From the NCBI GenBank assembly GCA_963783355.1, contig CAWANF010000007.1, positions 62,001-126,000 of the forward strand: a DNA stretch of 64,000 nucleotides, read 5' to 3'. Of the stretch, positions 45,651 through 54,657 are shown piece after piece. The DNA comes from CAWANF01 sp963783355 (GTDB lineage Bacteria; Bacteroidota; Rhodothermia; Balneolales; DATFMH01). Position 1 is the stretch's first letter. Every line of letters begins with the position of its first letter. Position numbers and translations under genes: made by a program. Below the pieces are notes generated by a model. That model had not been told where the DNA came from and made no database searches. It saw nothing but the letters and a program-made list of their open reading frames with translations.

Positions 45651-45776
45651 GTGTTAGTATTCTATTGTGTAGTTACAATAAATAAAAATCAAGTCAATCT
45701 AACATATCTTACCCAATCTTACCCAAACATAAGATGACCGGTTAATGTTCCCCCCGAATATTAACCGGTTTTTTTT
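45651..45776 (+). ncRNA. possible small RNA ending at an orphan Rho-independent terminator
   Basis: A strong + strand terminator closes at 45776 with no + strand gene upstream closer than the efflux adaptor, which is separated by an opposing gene. About 110-130 bases upstream there is a TTGAAT (45617-45622) and TATTAT (45639-45644) with 16-base spacing, which would give an RNA of about 125 nt. The repeat ATCTTACCCA lies inside. The AT richness makes chance promoters likely, so confidence is low. Confidence 0.25.
45738..45776 (+). terminator. Rho-independent terminator, + strand, without an obvious gene
   Basis: Perfect 9-bp stem CCGGTTAAT (45738-45746) / ATTAACCGG (45760-45768), 13-nt loop with six C, followed by eight T (45769-45776). 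Oriented for + strand transcription. Confidence 0.85.
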
Positions 45777-45787
45777 ATGCCTGAAAA

Positions 45788-45829
45788 CAAAAAAGGCACC
45801 AGTCATATCAAATAATACGACTGATGCCT
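45788..45829 (-). terminator. Rho-independent terminator of the DUF2723 gene
   Basis: On the - strand AGGCATCAGTC pairs with GACTGGTGCCT (11 bp including one G-U; 45819-45829 with 45794-45804), followed by TTTTTT. It lies 20 bases beyond the DUF2723 stop. Confidence 0.85.
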
Positions 45830-45849
45830 CATGCTTATTTTTAAATATT

Positions 45850-48800
45850 TTATTGTCCGAAGATCTGCTCCACAATCTTTTGGTTTTCTTCGGCTGATTT
45901 CGGAAAACCGACACGATTTTGTGTGATATCGTTCCCTGTTTTCGTGATTTGTTCTGCTTTTGCCGTATCTCCGGCGATATAGTAAATCCGCTGAAGAACA
46001 AACATTCGGCTGGAAGCATAATATACATTTCTTATCAAATTCTGACGTTGTTGCATCAGGCCCTGTGCTTCTTTCCGATATTCCATGCTTTCATTAACAT
46101 CGGCATTTAACCGTGCTTTCTTGCTCTTACTATCAAGATCCATGATTTGACCTTCCAGATTCGTTAAGTCATTCATTGAATATTGAAGATCGTTTTTTAA
46201 GCTTTTGTAATTTGCTGAACCGAGTTTAACAGCATCGGCTGTATCCCCGAGGACAGCAAATTTATAGGCATATCGGATCTGTGAGCTGGGATCACCTTTA
46301 ACATGTGAAAATGGAATCTTATTTTCACCCCATTTCAGCCAGGTTATGGCACTGTCGGGCTCATTGATGTCTTTGAAACTCATCGCTTCACTGGCAATGA
46401 TTTCCCTGTAATTATCCACCATACGGCGAATATTTTCATCTAGATATACATTCGGATTGTTCAATCCCCTGAAGCGGAATTTTCTGAGCTTTTTTGCCTG
46501 AAGATGACTGTTTATATACGGGGAATGTGATGGATTCCGCTTCGGAACAACGCGATAAGCCTGGCCTTCTAACCGGAAGTAAGACTGCAGGTTCAGCTGG
46601 CTCGTTTGTGAAACCGTCACTGCAAAATAAACCGGCCTAGCCCAATGGTTGTTCCTGAGAATATTCAGAACCACATCGTCATGAACCATCGTATAATATA
46701 ATTTCTTGCCTTTCGGCCCCGATCCGGCGTATCGTCCCTGGAAAAACCAGTGTATACTGTTATCAAGGGAATCTACCGGGATTGAAAATTTCATTTTGGG
46801 TGAATCCAGCTGAAATTTCTTCTTCAGAATACCGACGTGGCCTTCTTCCGCAAACTTCTCGGTATTATTCGGATCCGAGAATCTTTGCTTCAGAATTTGT
46901 TTGTCTACCGGGATGCTTAATGTATCCGGGGTGTAAAAATCGGATAAACTATTAAATTTAAACTTGTCGTACAGATGATCGATTTGCTCGTTCGTCAGTG
47001 AAATCGGCAATGGCGGTGACTGATGAGACCATTGATCCCTCAATTGCTTGATATACCATTTGGTATCAAGCAGACTCAAACAGACAACACGCACATCGGT
47101 TCGAACATGACGAACTTCCTGCAAATACCAGAGCGGGAAAGTGTCGTTATCTCCATTCGTGAAAAGAATAGCATATGGAGCACAAGAATTTAACAAGTTA
47201 TAGGCATAATCGGCTGCCACATATCGTTGACTCCGGTCATGGTCAAAAAAGTTTTCCCTGAGCATATTTATTGGCACGGCAATGAACGATAAGCCGACCA
47301 GGGCATAGGCCACCCATTTATTAGACTTCAGGGATTCTATCGTCAATTCCACCAGGCCGGTCACACCAATTCCAACCCATATAGCATAGGCAAAAAAGGA
47401 ACCTACATACGAATAATCCCTTTCGCGCGGCTGGAACGGGTATTGATTGAGAAACACGATAATCGCAAAACCTGTCATGATAAATAATGCCAAAACCGAC
47501 AGAGCACGTTTCCAGTCTTTTTCAAAATGAAATATCATTCCAATCAGGCCAAGTAAAAAGGGCAAATAGAAATATACATTATGAGCCGGGTTATCTTTGT
47601 ATCGGCTTTTAGAGAATCCGCCGGTCCAACCGGTATCCTGAATATCACTTTGCCGGCCAATATATTGCCAGGCAAAATATCGCCAGTACATATGCCCAAC
47701 CTGATACTTCCAGAAGAAATCCCAGTCGTTTTTATATTGTGCATATTTATGAAGATAAGTTTGTTGATCTCCGTCGTACCTGCGTGGGAACAAAACTTTA
47801 TGACTGTGATCAATCTGACCGGTATCATTATTGAAATCATAACCGTACAATAAAGGTGTTGAACCATATTGATCCCGGTTAATATAACTGACAAAAGATT
47901 TTACTGTCGACGGATTATCTTCATTTATGGGTGGGTTCTGATTTGACCGAATGATCACCAGCGCATAGCTGGAAAAACCGATGATAATCATTGAATAACA
48001 CATGAGCGCAATGTTGAGAAAGCGCCGGTGTGTCTTATGCGTGTAATAAATTCCATAAATCAACAATCCGGCAAAAATGACTAAAAGCACAGCCGGATTA
48101 AGGAATCCATATGTAACTTTGTTCATATAGCCGGAAAATCTGGGTAATTCCGATATGGTAAACGGATAAATAGTCAGAAAACATGCCGAGGCAATAACCG
48201 CAGCTATCAAAAAGGTGGAAATTTTAAAATCATATTTCTTGAAATAGATGATCGGTACCACAAAGAATATGGCCAAGAGATTCAACAAATGAACCCCAAT
48301 TGCCAGGCCAAACATGTACGATATGAGCACAAGCCAGCGCTCATTATGCGGCTGATCGTAATTTTCCATCCATTTTAGAACCAACCAAACAACAACGGCC
48401 ATAAAAAATAATGACGTTGCGAACACATTGGCCTCAACCGCATTGAACCAGAAAGAATCGGTAACGGCAAAAGTCATGGCACCAACAATACCACCGGCAT
48501 ACAATCCCAGCTTACTGAGCGGAGAATAGGTATTGGGATCACCTTTCCATTCTTTAATAAACAATATGATACTGAGATAGAGCAACATCACGGTAAAAGC
48601 CGATGCCAATCCACTCAAAAGGTTGATGCTGTATGCCACTTTACTGGCCGGTACAAACATTGAAAAGAAATGACCCAGAAGAATAAATAACGGAGCACCA
48701 GGGGGATGTGTAACTTCAAGCCCCTTGGAAACGGCGACAAATTCACCCGGATCCCAAAAACTGGCGGTGGGTGCCAATGTGAGTAAGTAAATAATAAAAG

Positions 48801-48858
48801 CGTATAAAAATATGAGCGCCGCTATTAGACGGTTTAGCTTTTTATGAGTAAGACTCAT
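45850..48858 (-). CDS. DUF2723 family integral membrane protein, GT-C-fold glycosyltransferase-like
   Basis: The 1,002-residue protein has about a dozen membrane helices in its first 540 residues and a soluble C-terminal half. It begins with the DUF2723 signature: first helix, then LAPTASFWDPGEFVAVSKGL and VTHPPGAPLFILLGH, resembling the first-loop acidic motif of GT-C enzymes such as protein O-mannosyltransferases. Residues 575-625 contain the conserved YAILFTNGDNDTFPLWYLQE. The C-terminal 150 residues are helical and coiled. The family is common in the FCB group and probably transfers sugar from a lipid donor to an extracytoplasmic acceptor; this specimen's acceptor is unknown. The ATG at 48858 has only a weak AAAG upstream. 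Confidence 0.88.
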   Translation of the reverse strand: MSLTHKKLNRLIAALIFLYAFIIYLLTLAPTASFWDPGEFVAVSKGLEVTHPPGAPLFILLGHFFSMFVPASKVAYSINLLSGLASAFTVMLLYLSIILFIKEWKGDPNTYSPLSKLGLYAGGIVGAMTFAVTDSFWFNAVEANVFATSLFFMAVVVWLVLKWMENYDQPHNERWLVLISYMFGLAIGVHLLNLLAIFFVVPIIYFKKYDFKISTFLIAAVIASACFLTIYPFTISELPRFSGYMNKVTYGFLNPAVLLVIFAGLLIYGIYYTHKTHRRFLNIALMCYSMIIIGFSSYALVIIRSNQNPPINEDNPSTVKSFVSYINRDQYGSTPLLYGYDFNNDTGQIDHSHKVLFPRRYDGDQQTYLHKYAQYKNDWDFFWKYQVGHMYWRYFAWQYIGRQSDIQDTGWTGGFSKSRYKDNPAHNVYFYLPFLLGLIGMIFHFEKDWKRALSVLALFIMTGFAIIVFLNQYPFQPRERDYSYVGSFFAYAIWVGIGVTGLVELTIESLKSNKWVAYALVGLSFIAVPINMLRENFFDHDRSQRYVAADYAYNLLNSCAPYAILFTNGDNDTFPLWYLQEVRHVRTDVRVVCLSLLDTKWYIKQLRDQWSHQSPPLPISLTNEQIDHLYDKFKFNSLSDFYTPDTLSIPVDKQILKQRFSDPNNTEKFAEEGHVGILKKKFQLDSPKMKFSIPVDSLDNSIHWFFQGRYAGSGPKGKKLYYTMVHDDVVLNILRNNHWARPVYFAVTVSQTSQLNLQSYFRLEGQAYRVVPKRNPSHSPYINSHLQAKKLRKFRFRGLNNPNVYLDENIRRMVDNYREIIASEAMSFKDINEPDSAITWLKWGENKIPFSHVKGDPSSQIRYAYKFAVLGDTADAVKLGSANYKSLKNDLQYSMNDLTNLEGQIMDLDSKSKKARLNADVNESMEYRKEAQGLMQQRQNLIRNVYYASSRMFVLQRIYYIAGDTAKAEQITKTGNDITQNRVGFPKSAEENQKIVEQIFGQ

Positions 48859-49211
48859 CTTTAATTAATTAATGTTACCTATAATTTGTGTTCACAAAAT
48901 AACGGAATATATAGTATAGAATGGTATACCGGAATACCTGAACCTCATAAATTACTTTGTTTTGCATTTGCAAAATACGGTAGCAATAAGCCGATTTCCA
49001 TCATTTTAAATACTAAGAACTAACTTTCTGGCCCGCCATTTATTGTATAAATACTATGTATTTGCCTTCAACCGAAAGTCTCAAAACCCCTGCCGTTTTT
49101 AAAAAATAAATGGAGTACCGGGTAATACCGGCACTCCCGACTAACGTCTACGATCTCATTGAGTCAGCGACTGGGTTTTAAAACCAAATATTCTAAGGCT
49201 TAATTTTATCA
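48859..49211. other. 353-bp intergenic region: DUF2723 promoter side and Asp-box gene terminator
   Basis: No gene is seen. It contains the inverted repeat TTTTGCA-TT-TGCAAAA (48960-48975), about 100 bases upstream of the DUF2723 start, an operator candidate, and the terminator of the Asp-box gene (49101-49137). Confidence 0.45.
49101..49137 (-). terminator. Rho-independent terminator of the Asp-box propeller gene
   Basis: On the - strand GGAGTGCCGG pairs with CCGGTACTCC (10 bp with one G-U; plus-strand 49112-49121 and 49128-49137), followed by a T-rich ATTTATTTTTT. It lies about 75 bases past the stop codon. Confidence 0.7.
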
Positions 49212-52200
49212 TTATTTTCCTGAAATGATACCCGATAAATGATGTTTTGACAATAAAAGATTAAAAGTATTCAATTGACCCGCTTTAAGCCGATCATATC
49301 GACCTTGTACTTTCATTAATCTTTTATGCAGAACTATGAAGACTTCCTGCTGCTGATCCGTGGGTTGAAAATCAGCACTTTTTTCGGTCACATCACTATT
49401 CAGCGCACTATACCGGCCATATAAACGCATAGGATTTCGAAAAGCATCTTCCCGGGCACCTGTCAAATGAATATCAAATAATTGCCCTTCCACCTCTGTC
49501 AAACCTGATTTCAGAGTATCTGCGGCTATTAATGCGTCCCGGATTTCCGGGCCCTGCGTTTCCAGTCTTTTTGTTAACAGATTCAATTGCCTCCGCATCC
49601 ATTCCAGGTTGTCTATTAAATTGGCCAGGGTGTTAAAATCTTTCCTGATTTTTAAAGACAGGTTCACCTGTTCATCGATATCCTTCATGTTACCCGTTGA
49701 ATGAGGATCTTTAAGAACCCGAAGTTTCGTCGAATATGTCTTATTTCCTACTTTTAAAATTATCGTATAAACACCGGGTGGAGCCAAAGGCGCTCTTTGG
49801 GATAAATCCAGATCCCAGCTCACAATTCTGCGGCCATTCAAATCGGTCTTAACAAAGGGCTTATCCGGTGGCGGATTTAGCAGGCGAGGCTGTTTCGGAT
49901 TTGGATACCTCAGGTTCCACCATACACGATTGATACCCGGTTCATTTTTCCCCTGCAATGTTCGAATAGTGTCCCCTTCGGAATCCCGAATGATTATCGT
50001 TACCGGTTTCGTCTCCGCAGTTTTCAGGTAATAATTGATATCTGCACCATACCCTGGATTTTGGCCATAAACGGTTGCATTGGGTAACCCGGACGTATTA
50101 ACAACATTCCTAAAACGATACGCAACCCGCGGATTAAACAAATGAACATCTGATGACAGAATGGAGTCATTTAATTGCTCAATAGGAGATACATCATCCA
50201 TAATCCAAAAACCGCGGCCATAAGTTGCGACCACCAAATCGTCAAAATCGGGCTGAATCGTTAACCAGTAATCAGGGGCATGAGGCAGGTTATTTTGCAA
50301 CAAGTTCCATGATTTTCCATCATTGATGGAATAATAAATCGAATTTTCCGTACCCGCATAAAGCAATCCCTCTTTATGTGGATCTTCCTTAACCACATGA
50401 ACATAGCTAAATACTGACTTCGGAATATTCGAACTGATCAGACTCCAGTGCCTGCCATAATCTGAAGTCTTATAAATGTATGGATCATCATTGCCCATCA
50501 TATGCAAATCCACCGAAATATACGCTGTTCCGGCCTGATATCGGGATGGTTCAATATTACTAATGGTTCCCCAGGGTGGAAGATCCGGAATATTGTGGGT
50601 CACATTTTCCCAGTGCCTGCCATCATCACGAGTCAGATGCACCAGCCCATCGTTGCTTCCGACCCATATCAAACCTTTTTCGACCGGAGATTCTGCAATT
50701 GACCATAACGTTGCACCGTCGAATGTCATCAGATTATCGGTTGTCACACCTCCTGATGTCTGCTCATGACTTTTATCATCTTTAGTCAAATCGGGACTGA
50801 TAATTTTCCACGATTGTCCGCCATCTGTGGTCACATGAATCTTTTGGCTGCCGGCATATACTTTATTATGATCAAAGGGGGAAATGGCAATTGGAAAGGT
50901 CCAGTTCCAGCGATATTTCATATCTTTGGGTGGCCAGCCATATCCCGCTTCCGGCCAAATTCTCACATTTCTTGTCTGACGAGTGTTATTATCATACCGC
51001 TCCAGTCCGCCGTCATAGCACCCCGACCATGAGATATTTCCTGCAACCGTATCGGGTATCGTAAAGCCGCTTTCGCACCCCCCAACCGAGTGCCATAATC
51101 CGATACTTATACCATACTGAAGGCTGTTACTGGGTCCCATATAAGAATAACCGTCCTGACGATTTCCATATACATTATACGGTATTTTATTATCGGTATA
51201 GACGTGATACATTTGGGCAATCGGAAGGTTAACATATTGAAAAGTTTTACCCCTGTTTAGTGAAATGCTGGCTCCTCCATCACTGGCGACCATAATTCGT
51301 TCAGGATTTTTGGGATCTATCCAAACATCATGATTATCGCCCCCGCCATAGGGTGGATTTTTAACTAATGTCTGTCCACCATCTAGTGACATGCTGAATC
51401 GCACGGAAACAAAATAAATCTGATTCTCATTATCCGGAGCAACAGCAAAACGTGTATAATAGGGCGCACGTTCATCCATCGTATGATTATTACTTACGAG
51501 ATACCAGTTTTTGCCACCGTCATCAGAACGATAAAAACCGGGATCTTTATCTTCTATTAAAGCATACACACGTTCCGAATTACTGGGTGCTACCTGCACG
51601 GCAATTTTACCTACAGGGTGCGTCGGAAAACCATGTCCTACAATATGATGCCACGTATTACCGCCATCGTGCGAGACCCATATTCCGCTTCCCGGCCCCC
51701 CGCTCTTCAGATCCCATGGACGTACTTCTAACTGCCACATTGCCGCAAAAATCGTATTCGGATCATTGGGATCTATTGACAAATCAATACAACCGGTGTG
51801 TTCATCCACAAACAAAACGCGTTTCCATGTTTTGCCGCCATCGGTTGTGCGATAAACTCCGCGGTGCTGGGAAGCTTTGAAGCCGCTTCCTTCGGCGGCG
51901 GCAAATACGATATCCGGATTTTGAGTGTCAACGACAATTCGGCCTATTCTTCCGGATTGTTCCAATCCCATATTCTTCCACGTCCGGCCACTGTTCGTTG
52001 ATTTATAAATTCCGTTTCCAATGGAAGTCGCACCACGTATAAAAAACGTTTCTCCGGTTCCTGCCCAGATAATATTACTTGCTCCCGGTGTTATCGCCAG
52101 AGAGCCAACTGACGAAACCTTTTCTTCATCAAATATCGGCGACCAGTGAACACCGCCATCCGTTGTTTTGAAAATACCTCCTGAAGCAGCACCAACATAG

Positions 52201-52406
52201 GCTATTTTGGGGTTACCCGGAACTCCAACAACTGCAATAGCCCTGTTTCCATCCGGACCGATAAAACGATACGAAAACTGGCTGGTAATGGCCGGAGAAA
52301 GATTTTGCGACCACGCTGAATCTAGTGGTGAAAAAATGCCCACCGATATTAAAGCAAACAGCAATATAAAACGGCCCAAGACGGGCCCTGACGATATTCT
52401 TTCCAT
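49212..52406 (-). CDS. secreted Asp-box (BNR/VPS10-like) beta-propeller protein
   Basis: The 1,064-residue protein starts with a signal peptide (MERISSGPVLGRFILLFALI, likely cleavage near SAWSQ). At least eleven Asp-box motifs of the S/T-x-D-x-G-x-x-W type follow up to about residue 690 (TTDGGVHW, STNSGRTW, TTDGGKTW, SHDGGNTW, SDDGGKNW and others), forming one or two beta-propellers as in sortilin/VPS10 and sialidase-like proteins. The C-terminal third has a FlgD/Ig-like strand region (TIRTLQGKNEPGINRVWWNLRY, APPGVYTIILKVGNKTYST) and a helical tail. The frame is open to 52460, but GAGG six bases before ATG 52406 and the signal peptide fix the start. Often labelled glycosyl hydrolase; no catalytic residues are assignable, so a binding role is as likely. 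Confidence 0.85.
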   Translation of the reverse strand: MERISSGPVLGRFILLFALISVGIFSPLDSAWSQNLSPAITSQFSYRFIGPDGNRAIAVVGVPGNPKIAYVGAASGGIFKTTDGGVHWSPIFDEEKVSSVGSLAITPGASNIIWAGTGETFFIRGATSIGNGIYKSTNSGRTWKNMGLEQSGRIGRIVVDTQNPDIVFAAAEGSGFKASQHRGVYRTTDGGKTWKRVLFVDEHTGCIDLSIDPNDPNTIFAAMWQLEVRPWDLKSGGPGSGIWVSHDGGNTWHHIVGHGFPTHPVGKIAVQVAPSNSERVYALIEDKDPGFYRSDDGGKNWYLVSNNHTMDERAPYYTRFAVAPDNENQIYFVSVRFSMSLDGGQTLVKNPPYGGGDNHDVWIDPKNPERIMVASDGGASISLNRGKTFQYVNLPIAQMYHVYTDNKIPYNVYGNRQDGYSYMGPSNSLQYGISIGLWHSVGGCESGFTIPDTVAGNISWSGCYDGGLERYDNNTRQTRNVRIWPEAGYGWPPKDMKYRWNWTFPIAISPFDHNKVYAGSQKIHVTTDGGQSWKIISPDLTKDDKSHEQTSGGVTTDNLMTFDGATLWSIAESPVEKGLIWVGSNDGLVHLTRDDGRHWENVTHNIPDLPPWGTISNIEPSRYQAGTAYISVDLHMMGNDDPYIYKTSDYGRHWSLISSNIPKSVFSYVHVVKEDPHKEGLLYAGTENSIYYSINDGKSWNLLQNNLPHAPDYWLTIQPDFDDLVVATYGRGFWIMDDVSPIEQLNDSILSSDVHLFNPRVAYRFRNVVNTSGLPNATVYGQNPGYGADINYYLKTAETKPVTIIIRDSEGDTIRTLQGKNEPGINRVWWNLRYPNPKQPRLLNPPPDKPFVKTDLNGRRIVSWDLDLSQRAPLAPPGVYTIILKVGNKTYSTKLRVLKDPHSTGNMKDIDEQVNLSLKIRKDFNTLANLIDNLEWMRRQLNLLTKRLETQGPEIRDALIAADTLKSGLTEVEGQLFDIHLTGAREDAFRNPMRLYGRYSALNSDVTEKSADFQPTDQQQEVFIVLHKRLMKVQGRYDRLKAGQLNTFNLLLSKHHLSGIISGK

Positions 52407-52526
52407 AATAAACCTCACTAGTAATACAATAATCAGACCATTCAATATAGAGATAACCATCCATGTCTTCTATACTTAACTCATTTTTCCAGTGAGTGTA
52501 ATCTAGAATTCAATGAATACATATAA

Positions 52527-52552
52527 AAAAAGCCTCCAAATAGAGGCTTTTT
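52527..52552 (-). terminator. terminator between ResA-like gene and Asp-box gene
   Basis: AAAAAGCCTC (52527-52536) pairs with GAGGCTTTTT (52543-52552), 6-nt loop. The A/T flanks let it work in both directions; it lies 25 bases after the stop of the thioredoxin-like lipoprotein gene. Confidence 0.8.
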
Positions 52553-52576
52553 AACAAACTTAATGCATCATATCCG

Positions 52577-53194
52577 TTAACTGTCTTCCTTTTTATCAAG
52601 CAGTTTCATCAGCACAGGCTTAATAATATCTTTCGTCAACATACCCGGAGCATATCCCTGAATATATCCTTCCCGATCAATCACAAAAGTAGTCGGGACA
52701 TATTTTATTGGTCCATATTCCTGGGATACAATACCATTATCAACCATTACCGGATAATTCATACCATGTTGTTTCACGAATGGCTTCACAACCGACATTC
52801 CCTGCTGATCTACTGAAACTCCAATGATTTGCAATCCTTTGCTGCCCAATTCTTTTTGCAGGTCAATAAAATCAGGGATTTCTCTTCTGCACGGCGGGCA
52901 CCATGTTGCCCATATATTTAAGACAACTACCTTACCACGCAAATCGGATAAGGTCAGTGATTTACCATTGATTTCCTTTAAGGTGAAATCGGGCGCCATT
53001 ATCTTTTTAGGCGTTTGATCCTGGCTTGTTGTATCGGATTGTGTTGTTTGTGCACTGGCCGATGGAGCAGTTTCGGTCCGGACAGGAATAGATTGTTCAG
53101 GCTTATTTTTATTATTGCTGCAAGCTGATACTATGAATGCGAGCACTACCCATACTGGCAACGATTTGCTGATGATTTTACTGGTCAAGGGCAT
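52577..53194 (-). CDS. ResA/TlpA-like thioredoxin-fold lipoprotein
   Basis: The 205-residue protein has a lipoprotein signal peptide with lipobox VSAC (Cys about residue 24), a Ser/Thr/Gln-rich linker (about 25-65) and a thioredoxin-like domain with NIWATWCPPCRREIPDF (active CPPC), the extended family insertion, and cis-Pro in YVPTTFVIDREG. It should be anchored in an envelope membrane facing the periplasm, reducing cytochrome c haem-site or other protein disulfides. The frame is open 23 codons further, but GAGG six bases before ATG 53194 sets the start just ahead of the signal peptide. It is followed by a strong terminator and stands alone. Confidence 0.92.
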   Translation of the reverse strand: MPLTSKIISKSLPVWVVLAFIVSACSNNKNKPEQSIPVRTETAPSASAQTTQSDTTSQDQTPKKIMAPDFTLKEINGKSLTLSDLRGKVVVLNIWATWCPPCRREIPDFIDLQKELGSKGLQIIGVSVDQQGMSVVKPFVKQHGMNYPVMVDNGIVSQEYGPIKYVPTTFVIDREGYIQGYAPGMLTKDIIKPVLMKLLDKKEDS

Positions 53195-53384
53195 CTGCCA
53201 CCTCTGAATTACTTCATTTAATAAACTGTTTTTGCCGTTTTGTCTGACTTCACAGACTGCCACTGTTTGCTAATTAAGCAATTTGAAAGTCGAAAACAAA
53301 TACAGCCTAATATATAACTAAATGAATATACAGTTTATTTTATTCTCATACTATAACGCCCGGGAAAAATGACCCGATAATTTC

Positions 53385-53666
53385 TCAATAACCGTATTCC
53401 TCTACATAATCACGTATAGCCTGGTTGACAAGACCGGAATAGGTATTTTCGGAGAGACGAGCCAGCCTTTTTAAACGCTTAGCCAAGTCTATTTCCAGAT
53501 AATAACTATAGATTTTTTTCTCTTTTTTTTCATCAGAATAAGAATCTACAGAGTCCGGTAAATGAGCAGGCTTTTCAAAAATATTAGTACCAATAAAATC
53601 CAGGGAATCCACAACAGAAAATTCTTCTGATAACGGATCAAACCTAAAACGGTCTTTTTTAGACAT
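53385..53666 (-). CDS. ribbon-helix-helix protein, likely centromere-binding partner of ParA
   Basis: The 93-residue protein has an acidic, probably flexible N-terminal half and a C-terminal ribbon-helix-helix (about residues 50-93): KIYSYYLEIDLAKRLKRLA as the strand and first helix, then TYSGLVNQAIRDYVEEY. It overlaps the end of parA by eight bases, so the two are translated together. Small RHH proteins (ParG, Omega type) replace ParB in several plasmid partition systems, binding the centromere and stimulating ParA. An antitoxin role is possible but no toxin gene is present. Confidence 0.75.
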   Translation of the reverse strand: MSKKDRFRFDPLSEEFSVVDSLDFIGTNIFEKPAHLPDSVDSYSDEKKEKKIYSYYLEIDLAKRLKRLARLSENTYSGLVNQAIRDYVEEYGY

Positions 53667-54420
53667 AGCTCAATACCTGTTCGTTAATTTCATTAGATAA
53701 AGCGGTGTAATCAACAGCACCATAACTTTTTGAATCATATTCAAAAATGGTCTTGTGATGACTCGGAGCCTCGGCTAATGACACATTATCGCGTATAATC
53801 GTTTTAAAAACTTTGTCCCCGAAATAATCGTTGATATGACTCAGAACTTCACGATTCAGATTCTTCCGCTGATCATAAAGTGTACAGATAATCCCGCTTA
53901 TTTCCAGATCATCGTTTAACCGGTCCTTCACCACTTTAATGACATCCATCAATTTTGCTAAACCATGTAAGGCAAGGTACTCCGACTGCAAAATGATATA
54001 GACTTCGTTGACCGCTGTAAAAGCATTCAACGTCAACAAGCCAAGATTTGGCGGACAATCGATTAAGATGTAATCGTATTCGGTGATTTTATTCAGTACC
54101 CGTTTGAGTAATGTCTCGCGGGCCGGCTCGTTGGCCAGCTCCAGATCAGCCCCTGACAAGTCGATAGACGATGGCATAATATCGAAATCGGTATGATGGA
54201 CAATCACATCATGATAATCGATATCCCCTTTTATGACATTATATACCGTTTTATAAAGTCGTTTTGAATTATTGCGAAGAGAATAGGTCAGGTTAGCCTG
54301 AGGATCCAAGTCAATCATCAGCACTTTTTGGCCCATTCGCGCTAACGCCGCACCAACATTTATGACAGATGTTGTTTTACCTACTCCCCCTTTTTGATTG
54401 GCAAAAGCAATTTTTCTCAT
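53659..54420 (-). CDS. parA: ParA/Soj-family partition ATPase
   Basis: The 253-residue ATPase has the deviant Walker A motif KGGVGKTT (residues about 10-17), ANQKGGVGKTTSVINVGAAL, switch I LMIDLDPQANLTYSL and switch II YILIDCPPNLGLLTLNAF. It lacks an N-terminal HTH, the ParA Ib/Soj arrangement. It would move DNA cargo over the nucleoid together with the overlapping ribbon-helix-helix gene. Short inverted repeats occur directly upstream of the start (54438-54468 and 54495-54510). A chromosomal ParA is normally next to parB near the origin; here no parB is present, so a plasmid-derived or special-cargo function is more likely. Confidence 0.9.
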   Translation of the reverse strand: MRKIAFANQKGGVGKTTSVINVGAALARMGQKVLMIDLDPQANLTYSLRNNSKRLYKTVYNVIKGDIDYHDVIVHHTDFDIMPSSIDLSGADLELANEPARETLLKRVLNKITEYDYILIDCPPNLGLLTLNAFTAVNEVYIILQSEYLALHGLAKLMDVIKVVKDRLNDDLEISGIICTLYDQRKNLNREVLSHINDYFGDKVFKTIIRDNVSLAEAPSHHKTIFEYDSKSYGAVDYTALSNEINEQVLSYV

Positions 54421-54437
54421 AGGATTATTTATTAAGC

Positions 54438-54510
54438 TCCGGTTTAACCGCCTAATTGATAAACCGGACCAGGATTACAGGGTTTATTAGTGGGGTGATA
54501 ATTATATCAC
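54438..54510. promoter_or_regulatory. inverted repeats upstream of parA (operator or centromere candidate)
   Basis: TCCGGTTTA (54438-54446) / TAAACCGGA (54460-54468) is a perfect 9-bp inverted repeat with 13-nt spacer beginning 17 bases upstream of the parA ATG. GTGATA-ATTA-TATCAC (54495-54510) is a second one. Ribbon-helix-helix partition proteins bind repeats in this position in plasmids, repressing the operon and marking the centromere. The two repeats are not identical to each other. Confidence 0.4.
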
Positions 54511-54619
54511 AACTACTATTAATAGAGTATTACGGATCGGGCTTGTTACAAAAAATCTGCCCCCAACTTTCCATTTTTCATCTCTCATATTGGATCTCAT
54601 TATTTTTTTAATCATATTC

Positions 54620-54648
54620 AAACATATGTTTAAAACAATTGTTTGAAT
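54620..54648. promoter_or_regulatory. tandem palindromes at the TetR gene start (autoregulatory operator candidate)
   Basis: AAACATATGTTT (54620-54631) and AAACAATTGTTT (54633-54644) are two perfect 12-bp palindromes, 13 bases centre to centre, and are nested in a larger inverted repeat ATTCAAACA (54616-54624) / TGTTTGAAT (54640-54648). They lie directly before the TetR gene ATG at 54658, the usual place for a self-controlling TetR operator. Confidence 0.6.
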
Positions 54649-54657
54649 CATTCTATT

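Larger units (their letters stand above)
45350..45849. other. 500-bp intergenic region with two opposed terminators
   Basis: This AT-rich gap between the divergently placed BCAM0308-family gene (start 45349, - strand) and the DUF2723 gene (ends 45850, - strand) holds no convincing reading frame. It contains the promoter of the former, the terminator of the latter (45788-45829), a second terminator pointing along the + strand (45738-45776) and a short direct repeat ATCTTACCCAATCTTACCCA (45706-45725). The + strand terminator has no protein gene to serve. Confidence 0.7.
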
